NCBI GenBank assembly: GCA_023101725.1
Contig: JALJCO010003102.1
Location: forward strand, 186,001 to 250,000
Reading direction: 5' to 3'
DNA: 64,000 nt
From: Atherinomorus stipes
Lineage: Eukaryota > Chordata > Actinopteri > Atheriniformes > Atherinidae
The notes beneath the pieces were generated by a model that made no database searches, had not been told where the DNA came from, and saw nothing but the letters and a program-made list of their open reading frames with translations. Below are positions 1-12,582 of the stretch, piece after piece (within the stretch, counting starts at the first letter, position 1; every line of letters starts with the position of its first letter). The translations under genes and the position numbers were made by a program.

Positions 1-2439
1 CTGATCCTACAATACTGGAGCTTTTCACAGTATTCTAATTTTTTGAGTTTTTTTTAAGTTTTCTAAAGCTGCAAGTCCTAATCAGCAACATCCAAAGCTT
101 GAAATATATTGGTTCACATATTATTTGTCTAAACAATATGTAAATTGCACCTTTTAAGTTGAATTACAGAAATACATGAACTTTTTCAGGATATTCTAAT
201 TTTTTGGGTACTACCTGTCATCAAATTCCATAATTCTACTCATGTTATGAGATGAAAGATGATATATTTTAGGTATAATTGCCACCCAATATGTATGACA
301 GTACAAAACCTTTTCATAAAGTAGCCACATTTATGTGTTTTATTTTTGATCAAGCAAAGTGAATGTCTCCCCCCAGCCTAAACAGAATTATGACGAAAGT
401 CTGTTTCCTGAAACTACCGTACAAAAAAAGGGGGCTTCAGTTTCTGTACTTCTCTAACAATGGGAGGAAAAGCAAGAAAGGGCTGTTTTGGCATCAGAAA
501 GGTAGCTATTCATATGCCAGTTTAGAAGTATAAAAACGATTCCTTTAGCAAATGGCTGTATGAAGTGATATACAGCATTTTTTCTACCTATTCAGTGTTG
601 CATCACTTGTAAGTATGTTGAAATTTTCCTATTTCAGGTAACTTAAGAGTTTTTTTTTTTTTTTTTATCTTTTCTAAATTTAGCTGTCATTTGTGTTTTT
701 CATGACCATTAGCAAACATGTTAATGTTTATCATCAAGGCAAAATTCTCCAGGTAATTGGGTGGCTGCATTCATGGACTCCACAGCAGAAGAAGAAATGA
801 TGCTTTTTTTTTTTTCAGAGATGGGAAATAGTGGGGAAACACAGGTGTTGTTAATCACATTTATGAAGGATTTATTTCATTTAGGTGAGTCTTGATTCAT
901 TTAGGAATGACTGCTGTGAAATCTGTGTCATGATGGGAGAAAAATTATTTTAGAGCGTTATTAAAGTTTCTATTTTCAAATCATTACTATAAGTAAGTCA
1001 CGGAAGGAAGTGGTAGGTGGTATTTTTTATAATATTAATGTTACAGAAATGGGACTTCTGGGAAGACATTTGTGAGTATAGGTCTCTCAGTATTTTCAAT
1101 AGTAGGTTTATTTTATGCTCAGTGCATTTATATAATATTATGTTTACCTTCTCAAGGGTTCTAAACATAATTTCTTGTCTGAAAAGCAAAAGTTTAAAAG
1201 TGAAATAACAACACCAACTCTCTGACATTACAAGGACATTGCATTTGTAAAGTCTGTTGAAGTATTAATAGCCAGAATATTATTCTGTTTTTTGGTTGAG
1301 GATTTATATCCTTGTAAATAATTCAGAGGATTTAGGACACTAGTCAAACATTTTATCAAGTTAAAATCTAACTCGTGGGCAAGCTGCTGGACTTTTTTTT
1401 TTTTTTTTTTTAAAAAGCTTATAAAAAGTACTTACTGTTTTTAAAAGCATTAATCAGGAGGGGAATTAAGCAATCAAAAATATTAATATTTGCAATTTTT
1501 GAGCAAATGAATTAACTTCATGAGAATTATGATAAATGCTTAATTATATATAATTAAAGAAATTGTGAAAAGTAGGACCAAAACATAACACTTTGTGGTA
1601 ATTATAATTAAGAAGAAAAAGTCCACAAATCTTGTTTAGCACATGTTCAACACATTCAACACGTGCAAACACAATTATATGCACCTTGAATGACTCTCAG
1701 CTTACATAATATGAGCCACACATGTTCTAATAAGTGCCTAATTGACGCCTGCTTCCATACTTAATGAGAAGCTCAGTGGCAAAACCAATTATGAGTAAAT
1801 TTTCTATGGATGAATGTCTCTGCAGAATGACACTAGGAAAGGGGTCTCTCTCTGAGCACAGCAAGATATCCCTCATACTGTGAATTTAAATGACACTATG
1901 TTAAGCCAACACAGTATGGCGTCTGACAGAACTTAGTCTGCGTTAGCGCACACATACACCCACATGCTGACTCTGTCAGTTAAATGCCTGGATGCATTCA
2001 ACTAAACTAATTGAGGCTTTCTTTCCTATTACTGCTGTCCAGTCAACAAGATCACCAACAAAAGTAATCAGCTTTACTGTGATTTTATTTTGACTGCTGT
2101 CATTACACAAAAATCAGACAGAACTCTGGTCAAAAACAACCGTGCATGTCTTCGGGATTTTGAGGATTCCCACCTTGCAAACAGAGGGAAGTTATAAATA
2201 TTCTATTTTGTTTCAAATAATGAGCCAAATTCCTTAAGGAATATTTTCTCCAACAATGTTACGCTTTGATAACTCTTTAGCCAAGAGGCTTTGTGAGTTT
2301 ATGACAGTAACTTGCTGTTATATTTATAAGCTTACAAACAAGAGCCACTGTTAGTCTCCATCGTTTTGTCATCCAGTTTTATATAGTTAAACCCAAATAA
2401 TCCACACGTGCACTTTGGAAGGGCATCTTATCTTTGCTG

Positions 2440-2720
2440 TAAAGATGTCTGATATTATCAGCCAAACATTATTATCGGCTGATATTGTCATTAAAATGTA
2501 ATATGTATAAATTGTATTTATTCTTTTTTTTTTTTTTAATAACATAACTTCTACACAGTGAGCACATATTATACATAACACTCTTTAGCTACTTCTCTCA
2601 CTCAAAATGTTAAAATATGAGAAATTTTACCTCAGTTGCTCACATATGTTGGCACCGGTTGATATTGGTATCAGAAGTTAAGAGTTAAGCGTTATGTTGG
2701 ATATCGGTTAAAAAAACAAA
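2440..2720. mobile_element. Degraded DNA-transposon remnant (TATCGG-type)
   Basis: Repeated, partly inverted words of the TATCGGCTGATAT / GATATCGG type occur at 2450-2490 and 2655-2712. The same words occur near 15950-16020 and 40077-40580, where they lie inside longer repeats. This suggests a decayed non-autonomous fish DNA element. No intact ends or target duplication are visible, so class and limits are uncertain. Confidence 0.4.
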
Positions 2721-2984
2721 CAAACAAAATTAAACAATATGGAACATTCTAGTTTTTTGATAACCCTCAAATTGCCTTTGATTCTCAAGAACTTGCACAG
2801 TCTCTTAATCTCAGCTTGTTATCAAGAGCTGGAGACATTTGTGGTACATAGAAGGTGGGTGTGGAGGTCTGATGTGGAAACATTGGAACAGCTTCGTGCT
2901 AAAAAACATGATACTTTCCAGTTTAAGGTTGGATATGAAATATGGTCAGAACAGCGACATCGTGTGTCTAGGTTGTAGTTGCAA

Positions 2985-3330
2985 CAGCAGAAATACAACT
3001 CCACCCACTGGGTTGCCAGGCTCACTGCCGAGGAGTTTATAACTGACAGCTAACATTAGCCACGTTAGCAAGTGAGCTAGCTTACCGGTCCTGGAGAAAA
3101 GTTGATGCCGTGGAAAATGTTTATGTGGGTCCATCTATTGTAGACTTCACTTACAATTACTCCAGTTTTTGCTCTTTTCATGCCACTCCTCTTCAGAGAT
3201 GGATAACAATATCTCCGGGGCTCTAAAGCAGCTGCTTGACTTGCAGACTTCTCCATTTTTCCCAGTTTCAGTCTTGCTGTGCCGAACATGCTATTGCTAA
3301 ACAGATATCATATTTGTCAAGCCACAATGG
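2985..3330 (-). mobile_element. Possible antisense transposon-derived coding remnant
   Basis: On the minus strand a 70-codon open frame (3077-3289) reads as a basic peptide with KRSGMKRAKTGVIVSEVYNRW. It resembles N-terminal pieces I associate with repeated fish sequences of unknown class, not a known cellular gene. The segment is less AT-rich than its surroundings and lies next to degraded repeat sequence. Identity is weakly supported; it could be chance. Confidence 0.2.
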
Positions 3331-3610
3331 CAGCCTGTATTTGGTTGTTGATGTAAACATAACGCCCTTGTCAAACCCTTTTACAGTTTATTTTATATTT
3401 ATTCTCAGGCTAAATATAATTTTTCAAGGAAATGCTGTACTTCTATTCTGCACCCCTCCAAACACCTTATGCATATTTTTTTTTAAGAGTATAGCTTTTA
3501 ATAAAAATGTTCCATATTCAACCTTTAACGCTTGAGACTGTCATAAAGAAGACATTCTCTGAGACTTCTGTCTCTTTTGAAACTAGAAAATCCTAAAATA
3601 TACTGTATTT

Positions 3611-3690
3611 ACAGTACCAGTTAAAAGTTTGGACACCTTAAATTGGGCATTACATTTATTTACAAGAAAATGTGTCCAAACTGGTAATGT
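3611..3690. mobile_element. Tc1-like terminal inverted repeat remnant
   Basis: TACAGTACCAGTTAAAAGTT followed by TGGACACC is the typical end of fish Tc1-like elements. A matching inverted word, GTGTCCAAACTGGTA, follows about 40 bases later. The interior is essentially gone, leaving a small internally deleted element. Confidence 0.6.
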
Positions 3691-6600
3691 GTTCATATAT
3701 TCTCAAGAATTATGGACAGAAACACATCCAAAATTACATGTTTGAATAATTGCAGTTGCGTTTTTCTTTGTTTGCTTGTTTGTTTTTCTCATCTCAGGCT
3801 GTTTCAAACTGTGCCATGATTTTGAGGTTGACAACTTTTGCACTCTCAGGTGCAAACTAATTTAAAAAGCAGCCACAGAGTAGCAGATGCCAGATTAGTG
3901 TCAGCGCAAAGTGACTGATGAAGAGCCTCCTGGCCGCTTGGTCACATGCTGGCAGTGTTGTACATACAGTACGACGTGCTCCACCTTGCAGCCCATTGCT
4001 GCTTCATAACAAATGAGTAATGGGGTTGTACAAACTCAGCTTCAATTAATTGAGGGTTAAATTGTGCTTTAAAGGCATTTATGCTACTTTTGCTGTTCCT
4101 TGTAGTGAAGTATACCCAACACGACTTCATGGAGCATTGTAGCACTCTGACTACTTTGATACTAATTTGTTTTGAGTTGTGAATAATTGCATTACTTCCA
4201 TCAATATGGGTGGTTAGTTCTGCACCATAACCACAAATGTGACGTGACCACAGAGAATCAGGGTAAAAACACCAACAGATTTTGATTAACAGTCATTTAC
4301 AATAAAGAAAAAAAAATTTTAAGACATTTTGGTAAAAGCAGCTCTAAAATATTTACCACACTTTCTATTCTTTTAAAAATGCACATTCCGTTATGTTCTG
4401 TTGGGAGTTTTGTCATTTGTGGATGATGTTGTATCAACTATTGACATTTAAATAGGGTTGAATGATGCAGACAAAAAGACTGACAAGGTTTTACTGCATG
4501 TCTATTTCTGGCCTTTCACTAGAAGCTTCACTTTCACTCTCTTTAATGTCTTTTTTGCCCTCTGTTCGCTGAAAAAAAAAAAAAACAACTAAGGAGCTGG
4601 CTTTCACCCATGTTCTCATTCAGTGTCATGACTCAGGGGCACTAAGGTGCTAGCAGTTGGTTGTGGTTTGATTCACTGTAGACTGTAGGACAGTCCAGAG
4701 AGACTAGGACATGCCAGAATACCCATGGGGACACGAAGACAAAATGGTATACTTCTCTCATATCAAGTAGCTTTTTTCCCTGCAGAGAATTGACACATCT
4801 GAGTGCTAAATATTGACACTGCAGGGATTTGTGTCTGCTGTGATCCAGACTGTGAAAAAGATAAACGTGCAAGTAGCATCCACAAAATGTATTTATGGGA
4901 ACTTTAGTAGCACTTTGACAGACTCTGAAAACTAAGAAAAACATCAGTATTTCTCGAGTTGTCATAATTCACCTTGGTTTTCGTAGCATTATAAATGTAT
5001 TAGATTTTTTTCTTAAAGTAAACTGTGAACTTGTGACTTAAAGGTATTAGTGGACTCTGAAGTGGACTACACCAGGTCTGTTTTAATTTTCTCTGTGGTG
5101 TCTCCTAAAACAGGGCTTTGTAGGTTCAAATTAAAGATGGATGAAGTACTCAGTTGGCAATTATGTCACGCCACAAGCCGTGGATTATTTAATGAGTCAG
5201 GCACACAAAACATGGATGCACAGCTGCAGTGCAGGGCCTTGTATTCAGTGGGATTCTTTGTTTACAGATTTGAAGTTACACTTTTTATTCAATGCTGTAA
5301 AATTATTGTGCTTTATCAGATGCAAAATACAAAGCCTGCACCCTGTTATGTACATTTTTGGTCATTAGCTTTTCACCTTGGTAAACAGTTATCATTTGCT
5401 AATGGAAACCCCATATCTGTCAGCTGTTACTGTAATAAGGATAGACAGATAAAGAGTCAGCTGTGTGCGTGCAAGCTGTCGACTGTTTGAGGCCAATAGG
5501 AGACTTGCGTGCAACTTAGATTAGATATCTAACATGCCTGAGAGCATGATGGAAAAGTGCCTCAAAAACCCATGCACCCATGATCAATTATGTTTTTAGT
5601 ACAATATTTAGTGAGTTTTTTTATATTCCAGTAAGTTTACAGTAAATGAGTGATGCAACAATAGGCAATTTTTACTTTGCATCAGTAAATGTATCATTTA
5701 TAAACTACATGTTGAGATATTATCCATTGTTATAGGTATAAAAACTTCCTTTTAGCTGAGCTCCAAATGTTTTGAATTTACTGTAACTCTGTTGTATACC
5801 CACAATTCATTCTCTAAAGTTAGTGGTGACTTGCAACACAAGGATGTGTGGAAAGAGATGGGAATGACCCTAAACTATTGGCTCTATTTGTTATGTGGTC
5901 ATTGGGATGGGTGGGTTTTGTGAAGAGGCTAGAGTTCTCTCATTTTCACTTATAAGGGTCTCAGACACTGAGGGAATGACCAAAGAGTGGTCAGATCCAG
6001 TCAGCTTCAATTACGGCCCCTTGTAGTTTTCCCAGAGGTGCACTATAGCTCCTTTTAAGGGGAAATCAATGAGGTGACAAATTGTTGTGGACAGCAAACC
6101 CCTTTTTATTTCTTACATTGTTGCATCTGTGCCTGGATGCTCCTCTAAGCAAGTGCATGTCGGTTCATTTGTGTGTGTGTGTGTTTGGTGTGCATACATA
6201 AATGAATGAATGATAATGAATGCTTTGGTCCATTTGTATTTTGGTGGGTTATTTTCTGCTTGTGACTTTAATGGCTTGTTATCAGTCTAAACTTGATTTT
6301 AAATGCTCTCTAATGGGTGTTCACATTCATCGCCCGCTGACGCTCATTGCTGCTTTGGTTTGTTTATGTACCACAGTAACCGTGTTAAAATATTTTTGGG
6401 GGTTGTTTTTGTCAAGTCCTTGTCATATTTCAATTACTCTGATAGCTTTTTATTTAAAAACCCATGTGCATGAAATAAATATTTCTAGATAATAGCTGAG
6501 TCCATATGAAGCAAAATGATAGATTGCAACACTCTACTAAACTGAGGTTTTGTAGGTCTCTGTCCAACACTTTCACATTTCCCTCTAAATGATCAAAACA

Positions 6601-7594
6601 GGTTTGTTGTGTTTCATGTCACTATAAAAGGTGCAAACATTTCTCAGCCAAGGTTGTGTAGAATGTGCCCAGTTAGTGCAACGACTCAATGCTACTCTCT
6701 CTCAGTAGCCATATTAACAATCCGTGTTTTTTAAATCTAATCACTCTGATCGTATTAACACGACTGCGTGGCTTTGTAAGATCAGCTTCCCAGAAACACT
6801 TGGTTAAACTCCATTTTGCTTGATTGGCTTAGACATAAAGACTGCAGTTCATATTTTTTTAACTATATGATCATTTGTTCCTTCACATTGCACTGTTTTA
6901 TTCACATGTGCTGTGTAAGTTTTAGTAGCTCTATTAGTAGTCAGTGTGCAAACATGTGAAATATACATATTATCTTATGTTTGAGAGGTATACAGTATGT
7001 GGAAGCATTTGTCTGCAGCTGCATTCTGATGAACCTGAATCTTTACATACATTAGCATTAATTCAAATATTATTTCATGAACAATCTGTACTCTAGATCT
7101 TATGAATGTAATATATTCTGCTGTGCTACAGGAAAATGAATTAAGGAATGGATTTGGAAATTATTAATACTAATGACCTAGCTAATTGTGGTGTGTGAAG
7201 CATTGTGGAAAATGTAACGAAAATACACTTAAAAAAGCTGAAAAATGTGTAAGAACTTGAGAATTTCTTCATGTGATCCATCTGTTCATCCTAAAAGCTG
7301 CATAATCTATGATGTGACTGTGGAGAAGCAAAATGCTGTGTATCAGTTTGTCTTTATACCTGTGCTTCTTCTGTAATGTTGGGAATGTTTGCAGCAATGC
7401 ATCTACTGTATCTGTACCTTCAGTAACATGTCAGCTCTCTCATTTCAGCACATTTGTTATTAGTTTAACTTTCTGAGAATTTTTTTTTCCTGTTTTAGTT
7501 TATTCATTTTCCCCCCTTGTTAACAGCTTCTCTGCAGGTCCCCAAGAGGCCCCGATATTAATGCAGTACGTTTCTCTTTCTCTTGTCTCCACAG

Positions 7595-7896
7595 GAAAAG
7601 AAGAGTATGTCGCAACCTTCAAAGGATCCGAGTTCTTCTGCTACGACTTGTCCTTGAACCCGATTCAAAGCAGCAGTGATGAAATCACATTGTCATTCAA
7701 AACCCTACAGAGGAATGGACTGATGCTGCACACGGGCAAATCAGCTGATTACGTCAACCTGGCACTGAAAAATGGGGCTGTTTCACTCGTCATTAATTTG
7801 GGGTCTGGAGCCTTTGAAGCTCTTGTGGAGCCAGTCAATGGGAAATTTAATGACAATGATTGGCATGATGTCAAAGTAACAAGGAATCTACGTCAG
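7595..7896 (+). CDS. nrxn1: Neurexin-1 exon: LNS2, first half
   Basis: 302-nt exon, entered with two bases of a Gly codon (incoming phase 1) and closed on a whole codon. The acceptor is ...TCTCCACAG and the donor CAG|GTAACA. It encodes about 100 residues from (G)[18 protein letters not shown] to [10 protein letters not shown], nearly identical to vertebrate neurexin-1 LNS2. It includes the highly conserved [20 protein letters not shown] and [13 protein letters not shown] segments. LNS2 (laminin/neurexin/sex-hormone-binding-globulin fold) binds neurexophilin and dystroglycan, partly in a calcium-dependent way. Read-through past the donor gives an open frame to 7998, which is intron and not coding. 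The exon end at NLRQ is the exact position of splice site 2. Confidence 0.96.
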
Positions 7897-9147
7897 GTAA
7901 CAGTACAGAGGGTGATGCAGCGAATCAGTAAATTAATTACAACGAAGGCACTTATATCATTACCATCATATAACATATATCTTTCACAGACATTGTAATT
8001 GAATTGCATAATCAAATCACGGTGGTTATTGGTGGAGAGTAAAACAGCACCACAAGAGAGCAGAGACATCTAGACAAGTTTTGTTTTTGTTAGCTTGTTT
8101 TTATTTTCAGGGAACATCCAGTACATTGTGCTACTGTTATTTCAAGACCCTGAGAAGCTGTCTACGTTTAAGAAAATGTCAGACGATTCAAATCATTGTA
8201 GTATTTCTCTTCCCTCAACTAAATATTTTCAGGAACTAGTTCTTTTTATTGTTACTGAAGTACATTTTCAGTTGTTATATATATTCTGTGTTGTCACAGA
8301 GCAAATTTATTCAGGGATCATATTAGTTGCTGCACTTTTACATTTAAAGCGAGACACTACAGGCAAATAGGGTAAAAAAAAAAAAAAAAAAAAATACTAT
8401 CTGGTATCACCAAGCTTTCCTAGTTTATTCCTCACATTAGAGCTACCATTTTTTGTATTGCAAGTTTTCTGAAATTTTATGTTTAAATATGCAAATGAGG
8501 TGTTATATGGCCAAAAATGCGCTAATTTGCATACATTTCTAGGAAAAAAAAATCAAACACAGGATTAAACCAGGTTCAAAGTTCCTTTTGAATTTTGTTC
8601 ACATATAAGGGTCAAAACTTTTTACCGAGGGGATTTTGGATATCTCTATTAATCATTTCACAATTTAGAATATACTGTCATCAATCAGAAAAAAAAGGAT
8701 TTTTTATGGATATTTGTGGGAAGAAATGTTCTATAAATCAGGCTGTGAATGAGATGTCAAAAAAATCCTTCAGCAAAAACTTTAAGAATACAGTCAGGAG
8801 CAAAGCTTGAAAGTTTGGTTTCTGTAAGTGCTCCTGAAGTGGAGATTTTTTTACCTAGAGTAAGAGAAAAAACTCATTTTGAGAAAACGACATCAGACAA
8901 AGCATCATGAAATAAACTCCTAAAATGTTTATTTTGGACGTTTTTTTTCCACACTAGTCTGAAAGAAAACATGTTGAAGGAGGGGAAAAAAATGATAATT
9001 TCAAAATTGACCAGGTGATGAAAAGACGGGGGTTTTGCCTTAAAAGCATTAAAATTTTGAATTCTAACGCAGAGCATCCTGAAAGTAAAAATGTATGTAA
9101 AGTTAATCTTCATCTACGCTGGGAAAAAAAAAATATATATATATATA

Positions 9148-9640
9148 TTTGGCCCAACTACTGTACGTATTTCAGTTAGATAACGAATTTCCATCCAACT
9201 GAATTATGTGTCTGTAACTTTAACAAGCAAATGAAATTTATGTAATTCAATCAAATAAAACTGAGATGAATGGATAACATGGAATTAAAGTAACTACAGC
9301 TAATACAATTTACCCAATACAATATATTTAATGTGATGCTGTTCATAAGATTTATTTAATGCTGTTAATAAGTTTATAAACTTTAACAATTAATCAATAA
9401 CTTTCATAAATAAAGTTTATGAAGTGTATAACTTTATGAACAGTTTACATGAACCTTATTTACAGCATCATTAAGCTGGGTAAATTCTATGAGCTGATGT
9501 TACTTTGATGCTATGTTGTCTATTTTTCTTAGTTTTATTTGATTGGATTACATTAATTAAATTTTCTTGTTAAGGTTACAGACACATAATTCAGTTGGAT
9601 GGAAAAATGTTATCTAACTGAAATACATAGTTGGGCCAAA
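9148..9640. mobile_element. Palindromic MITE-like element with long inverted ends
   Basis: The left arm begins TTTGGCCCAACTAC and the right arm ends GTTGGGCCAAA. Arms pair over well over 100 bases: for example TTCAGTTAGATAACG and CCATCCAACTGAATTATGTG on the left recur inverted on the right. The centre is A/T-rich with further small inverted words. No open frame is present. A TA repeat abuts the left end. It is a non-autonomous DNA element of uncertain superfamily. Confidence 0.75.
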
Positions 9641-10541
9641 TGTCTTTTCAGTGATACATTTGTTTGCGTTCAAATTGAAGTTTTAACACAGGCAATCCTT
9701 CTAACAGGATCTGTGAGTTTAAATTCGTTATGGCCTTGTACATGTAGCTCACCTCTTGTTGAGGTGATTACTGTGGTAGTGCTACAGTAAATTGGAGAAC
9801 TGTTTATCAATAGGTTTTTCAATGTAACTCTCCTTCATCTTCATCATGGGCTGATGAGATGAAAGACAAATTATAAGCAGGCTTTATTTTAGCTTTGCAC
9901 ATGTACATGGCATCCATCTGGCAAGAACAGATCAGCCTGGCAAGAGTGTGCCCACAGAGGTCACTGGATGTTTGTCGTGTTGCAAGCAAACTAACTACAA
10001 CTGATTTGTACCAAGCCAGCATATACTAAATGGGGTCAGGATGCAGCTGTCACTCTGTTTGTGGCAGAGTCCTTGGGCATGCCCGCAGTGCCGCTCTGTC
10101 GGACCTGTGTCCAATCTGAAGAGACAAAAGTCTTCTTAAGGAACAAATCAACACTTTCTCAGCAGCTTTCAATGATATCTCTCCCTGCGCCAGCTGATGG
10201 GAGCCACCACCGAGTCATAGGCTGAAATTTTATGTTGCTTTTACATTGACCAGATTCTTAATCGGTGTTTTTAGCTAAATTAGGTTGAGACCATTAACTC
10301 TGACAGCATGTGGGATTTCTTCAAGTACTACAGGGCCTAATTTGTCCCACTTGAAATAATTAATGTAGCGTTGGGATATAACCCCAAGCACAACAGCACA
10401 AGTGTCCTGTGAGGAAAATCAAGAGGACCCAACAGATTGATCACTGCCACTGGGCTCAGCACCTGCACAGCAGCTTTGCTGTTGACCTACAACCCTGTAA
10501 ATGCGACTTTATAAATTTTATAACCGCTTTACATGAAGCTT

Positions 10542-10757
10542 GTGTTGTAGTCGAGACAACACCATCAAGACCAAGACATCACTGAGACCAAGACCAAGAC
10601 ATTTCCGAGACCAGGGACCGAGACCAAGACATTGTACAAGACTGGGTAATGACATGGTATCCGTCTCTGGTCTTGGTAATGTCTCCGTCATGTCTTGATC
10701 TTGGTACTTGGTCTCAGTAATGTCTTGGTCTTGATGGTGTGGTCTTGACTACAACAC
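10542..10757. mobile_element. Short palindromic element built of GACCAAGAC words
   Basis: 216 bases bounded by GTGTTGTAGTC on the left and GACTACAACAC on the right. The arms pair through CACCATCAAGACCAAGACAT and CTGAGACCAAG. The element is almost a complete hairpin made of repeats of GAGACCAAGACA. It looks like a foldback MITE of the kind common in fish. Target duplication is not clear. Confidence 0.75.
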
Positions 10758-11873
10758 CACATGAGACATCAATGACTCCATCTGGATTCTTCCATTCCGT
10801 CTGGTACATTGCCTGTTTCAAGGGAACAGATTGTCCTCATTTGTGAGAAAGGATTGAAGTCTGTTTGGCTCAACTGGACAATAAGAAGACTAAAAACCAA
10901 TACTTAAAAGCCAACCCCTGCTAACAAAACTGAACATCATCCATTAGGAAGCCAAGTGTATATTACATCTACCTTTCTAAGTTAAATACAGTACAACCTG
11001 GCTCCTCTGTCAAATCAGAAAATTTGTGGATTTATCAAACCAGAGGTTCTTTAGGTAGTTTTGCTTGTGTTAAAACAGGGTTATTATGTTAAAACTCCTT
11101 GTAGTATTGAACCAATTGTTTTGTTAAACTACTATCTAACTACCACTTTCTGAAAATAGACTTTGTCCCCTCACTGATGCAAAATCTCTAGGTCTGTTCC
11201 TGCTCTTTTGCTGGGAAATGTTTATCTTCACCTCAGTACCAAAGCTGTTTCTTTTGCCCAATCAGCAAATTGATTATTGGCAAACTAAAGAATTTGGCCA
11301 GCTTGGACATTCACTGCATTTAAATTGTGAAGGAAAACCAAGCATATTGAGTGCATGCTCTTTAGGGGGACCTAAATTGCCATCCTCCTCATTTCCTTGT
11401 CAGGGCCCTCTTTGCTCTGTCTTTTTGCAGTAAAGTGATCCTAAAGTTCATCAATAAGACCATACAAGAGGTAAAGTATTGTCTGTGTCTGAAAGTTGCA
11501 TCCATTGGATTGGCGGAAAACTTTAAACAAACAACAACAAAAAAGTCTTCATGCAATTTTCTTTAATTACAAAAATGATAAAGAATATTGTGCTCAACTT
11601 AGGACTTTTATAGAGGGTCAACTGATGTGCTTTAGGCATTCTTTCTTATAAACCATTTGATGTCTGTCAGTCATAACCTTTGGTCAGGATTTTGGGAGGG
11701 ATGTTTTCCTCTACTACTCGGCACTCTGGGCTTAATAGAAAATGGTGCAAAATCTCATCATCAAAACCTCAGCGGGTTCCTGGTTAAGCTCTAGCGCCTC
11801 TTGTGGAGCATTCTTATTTTCCTCAGTCTGCTTTTTTCTTGTTAAACTTATTTTGCCCTTTTTTCTCTATGTT

Positions 11874-11964
11874 ACTAACATGCTTTGGAAACAAACTAAC
11901 ATCATTCATGGAATGTGCCATTCTACTAACCAGTATGGTTTTTGCCGTTTAACAATGTACTAAC
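11874..11964 (+). promoter_or_regulatory. ACUAAY cluster upstream of splice-site-2 microexon
   Basis: Four copies of ACTAAC lie in 91 bases, at 11874, 11895, 11935 and 11959, two of them as TACTAAC. They end 87 nt before the microexon. Additional TAAC half-sites lie downstream of some copies (11897, 11950). ACUAAY followed within about 20 nt by UAAY is the known element for STAR-family RNA-binding proteins such as Quaking; TACTAAC is also the ideal branch-point sequence. Function here is inferred from motif density and position only. Confidence 0.5.
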
Positions 11965-12051
11965 AGTATTGAACCATCATATATTATTTGAGTAACAATC
12001 GTTATTCTGTTCACAGTTTTTAATTTCCTTTCTCCCCCCTTTTCCACAAAG

Positions 12052-12096
12052 CACTCAGGCATTGGACACGCTATGGTAAACACACTACATTGTTCG
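12052..12096 (+). CDS. nrxn1: Neurexin-1 splice-site-2 microexon with two donors
   Basis: Acceptor ...CCACAAAG, then 24 nt encoding HSGIGHAM up to 12075, followed by donor GTAAAC. Ignoring that donor, the frame runs on for 21 nt as VNTLHCS to 12096, followed by a second donor GTAGAT. This reproduces the mammalian neurexin-1 splice-site-2 inserts of 8 and 15 residues (HSGIGHAM with or without VNKLHCS), with one Lys-to-Thr change. Both forms and complete skipping keep frame, because the flanking junctions are phase 0. The insert lies in a loop of LNS2 and is known to alter dystroglycan and neurexophilin binding. It is far too short for an ORF search and was found by the flanking context. Confidence 0.93.
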
Positions 12097-12582
12097 GTAG
12101 ATATCATTCTAATTGTTTCTTAGTTTGGGTTTGCCGTGTGTTTCTTTTCTTTTTTTTTTTTTACTGTAGACGTCATTTACAAAAAAAAAAAAAAAAAGGG
12201 AAACTGCGGTTGGTACTCTTCTGCTTACTTTTCAAATCTTTTCTTTTTTTAAATTTCTGGGTTCATTCATTGGTTTCACCCTCTTTATTTCACTTGTTTC
12301 CTGTCCAATTCTGTTTGATCCACCTTTTTAGGAGCATCATTTCGAGCCTTTTGCATCAAGCTGTGGTTAATAATGAGGACGCTCTCCTGTCTGGCTGGTC
12401 TGATGCTCTTTGGCTCAGCCAGTTGTATCCCCATCCACCTCGCATGGCATGCTCATTGCCTACATGTTGCAAATGTCAAACGATCCATTTGTCAACATGG
12501 CTGTGACAGTTGGGATGTGATTGTCATTTCTTTTCCTGTGCTTTCCTTTTCTCTTTGTGGTTTGGCAGTGTCTATGAGCTTC

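Larger units (their letters stand above)
1..7594 (+). other. nrxn1: Intron upstream of the LNS2 exon (partial)
   Basis: AT-rich sequence with no recognisable exon. It ends in a good acceptor (pyrimidine tract, then ACAG at 7591-7594). I looked for the splice-site-1 microexons that lie between EGF1 and this exon in neurexin-1 and could not recognise them, so they are probably upstream. It holds repeat remnants: degraded TATCGG-containing sequence at 2440-2720, a possible transposon-derived stretch at 2985-3330, and a Tc1-like terminal remnant at 3611-3690. The remainder (1-2440 and 3700-7560) is low-complexity A/T runs and unannotated unique-looking sequence. Confidence 0.8.
7897..12051 (+). 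other. nrxn1: Intron between LNS2 exon and splice-site-2 microexon
   Basis: About 4.2 kb. It holds a possible repeat around 8300-9120 (poly-A at 8376-8394 followed by unassigned A/T-rich sequence), a palindromic element at 9148-9640, a second palindromic element at 10542-10757, and a cluster of ACTAAC motifs at 11874-11964 close to the microexon. The acceptor of the next exon has a strong pyrimidine tract (CTTTCTCCCCCCTTTTCCAC). Confidence 0.85.

Noticed and set aside
5050..5490. 146-codon open frame in the first intron
   Set aside because: No similarity I recognise, rich in Cys and Phe from AT-rich DNA, and a second frame overlaps it. Treated as chance.
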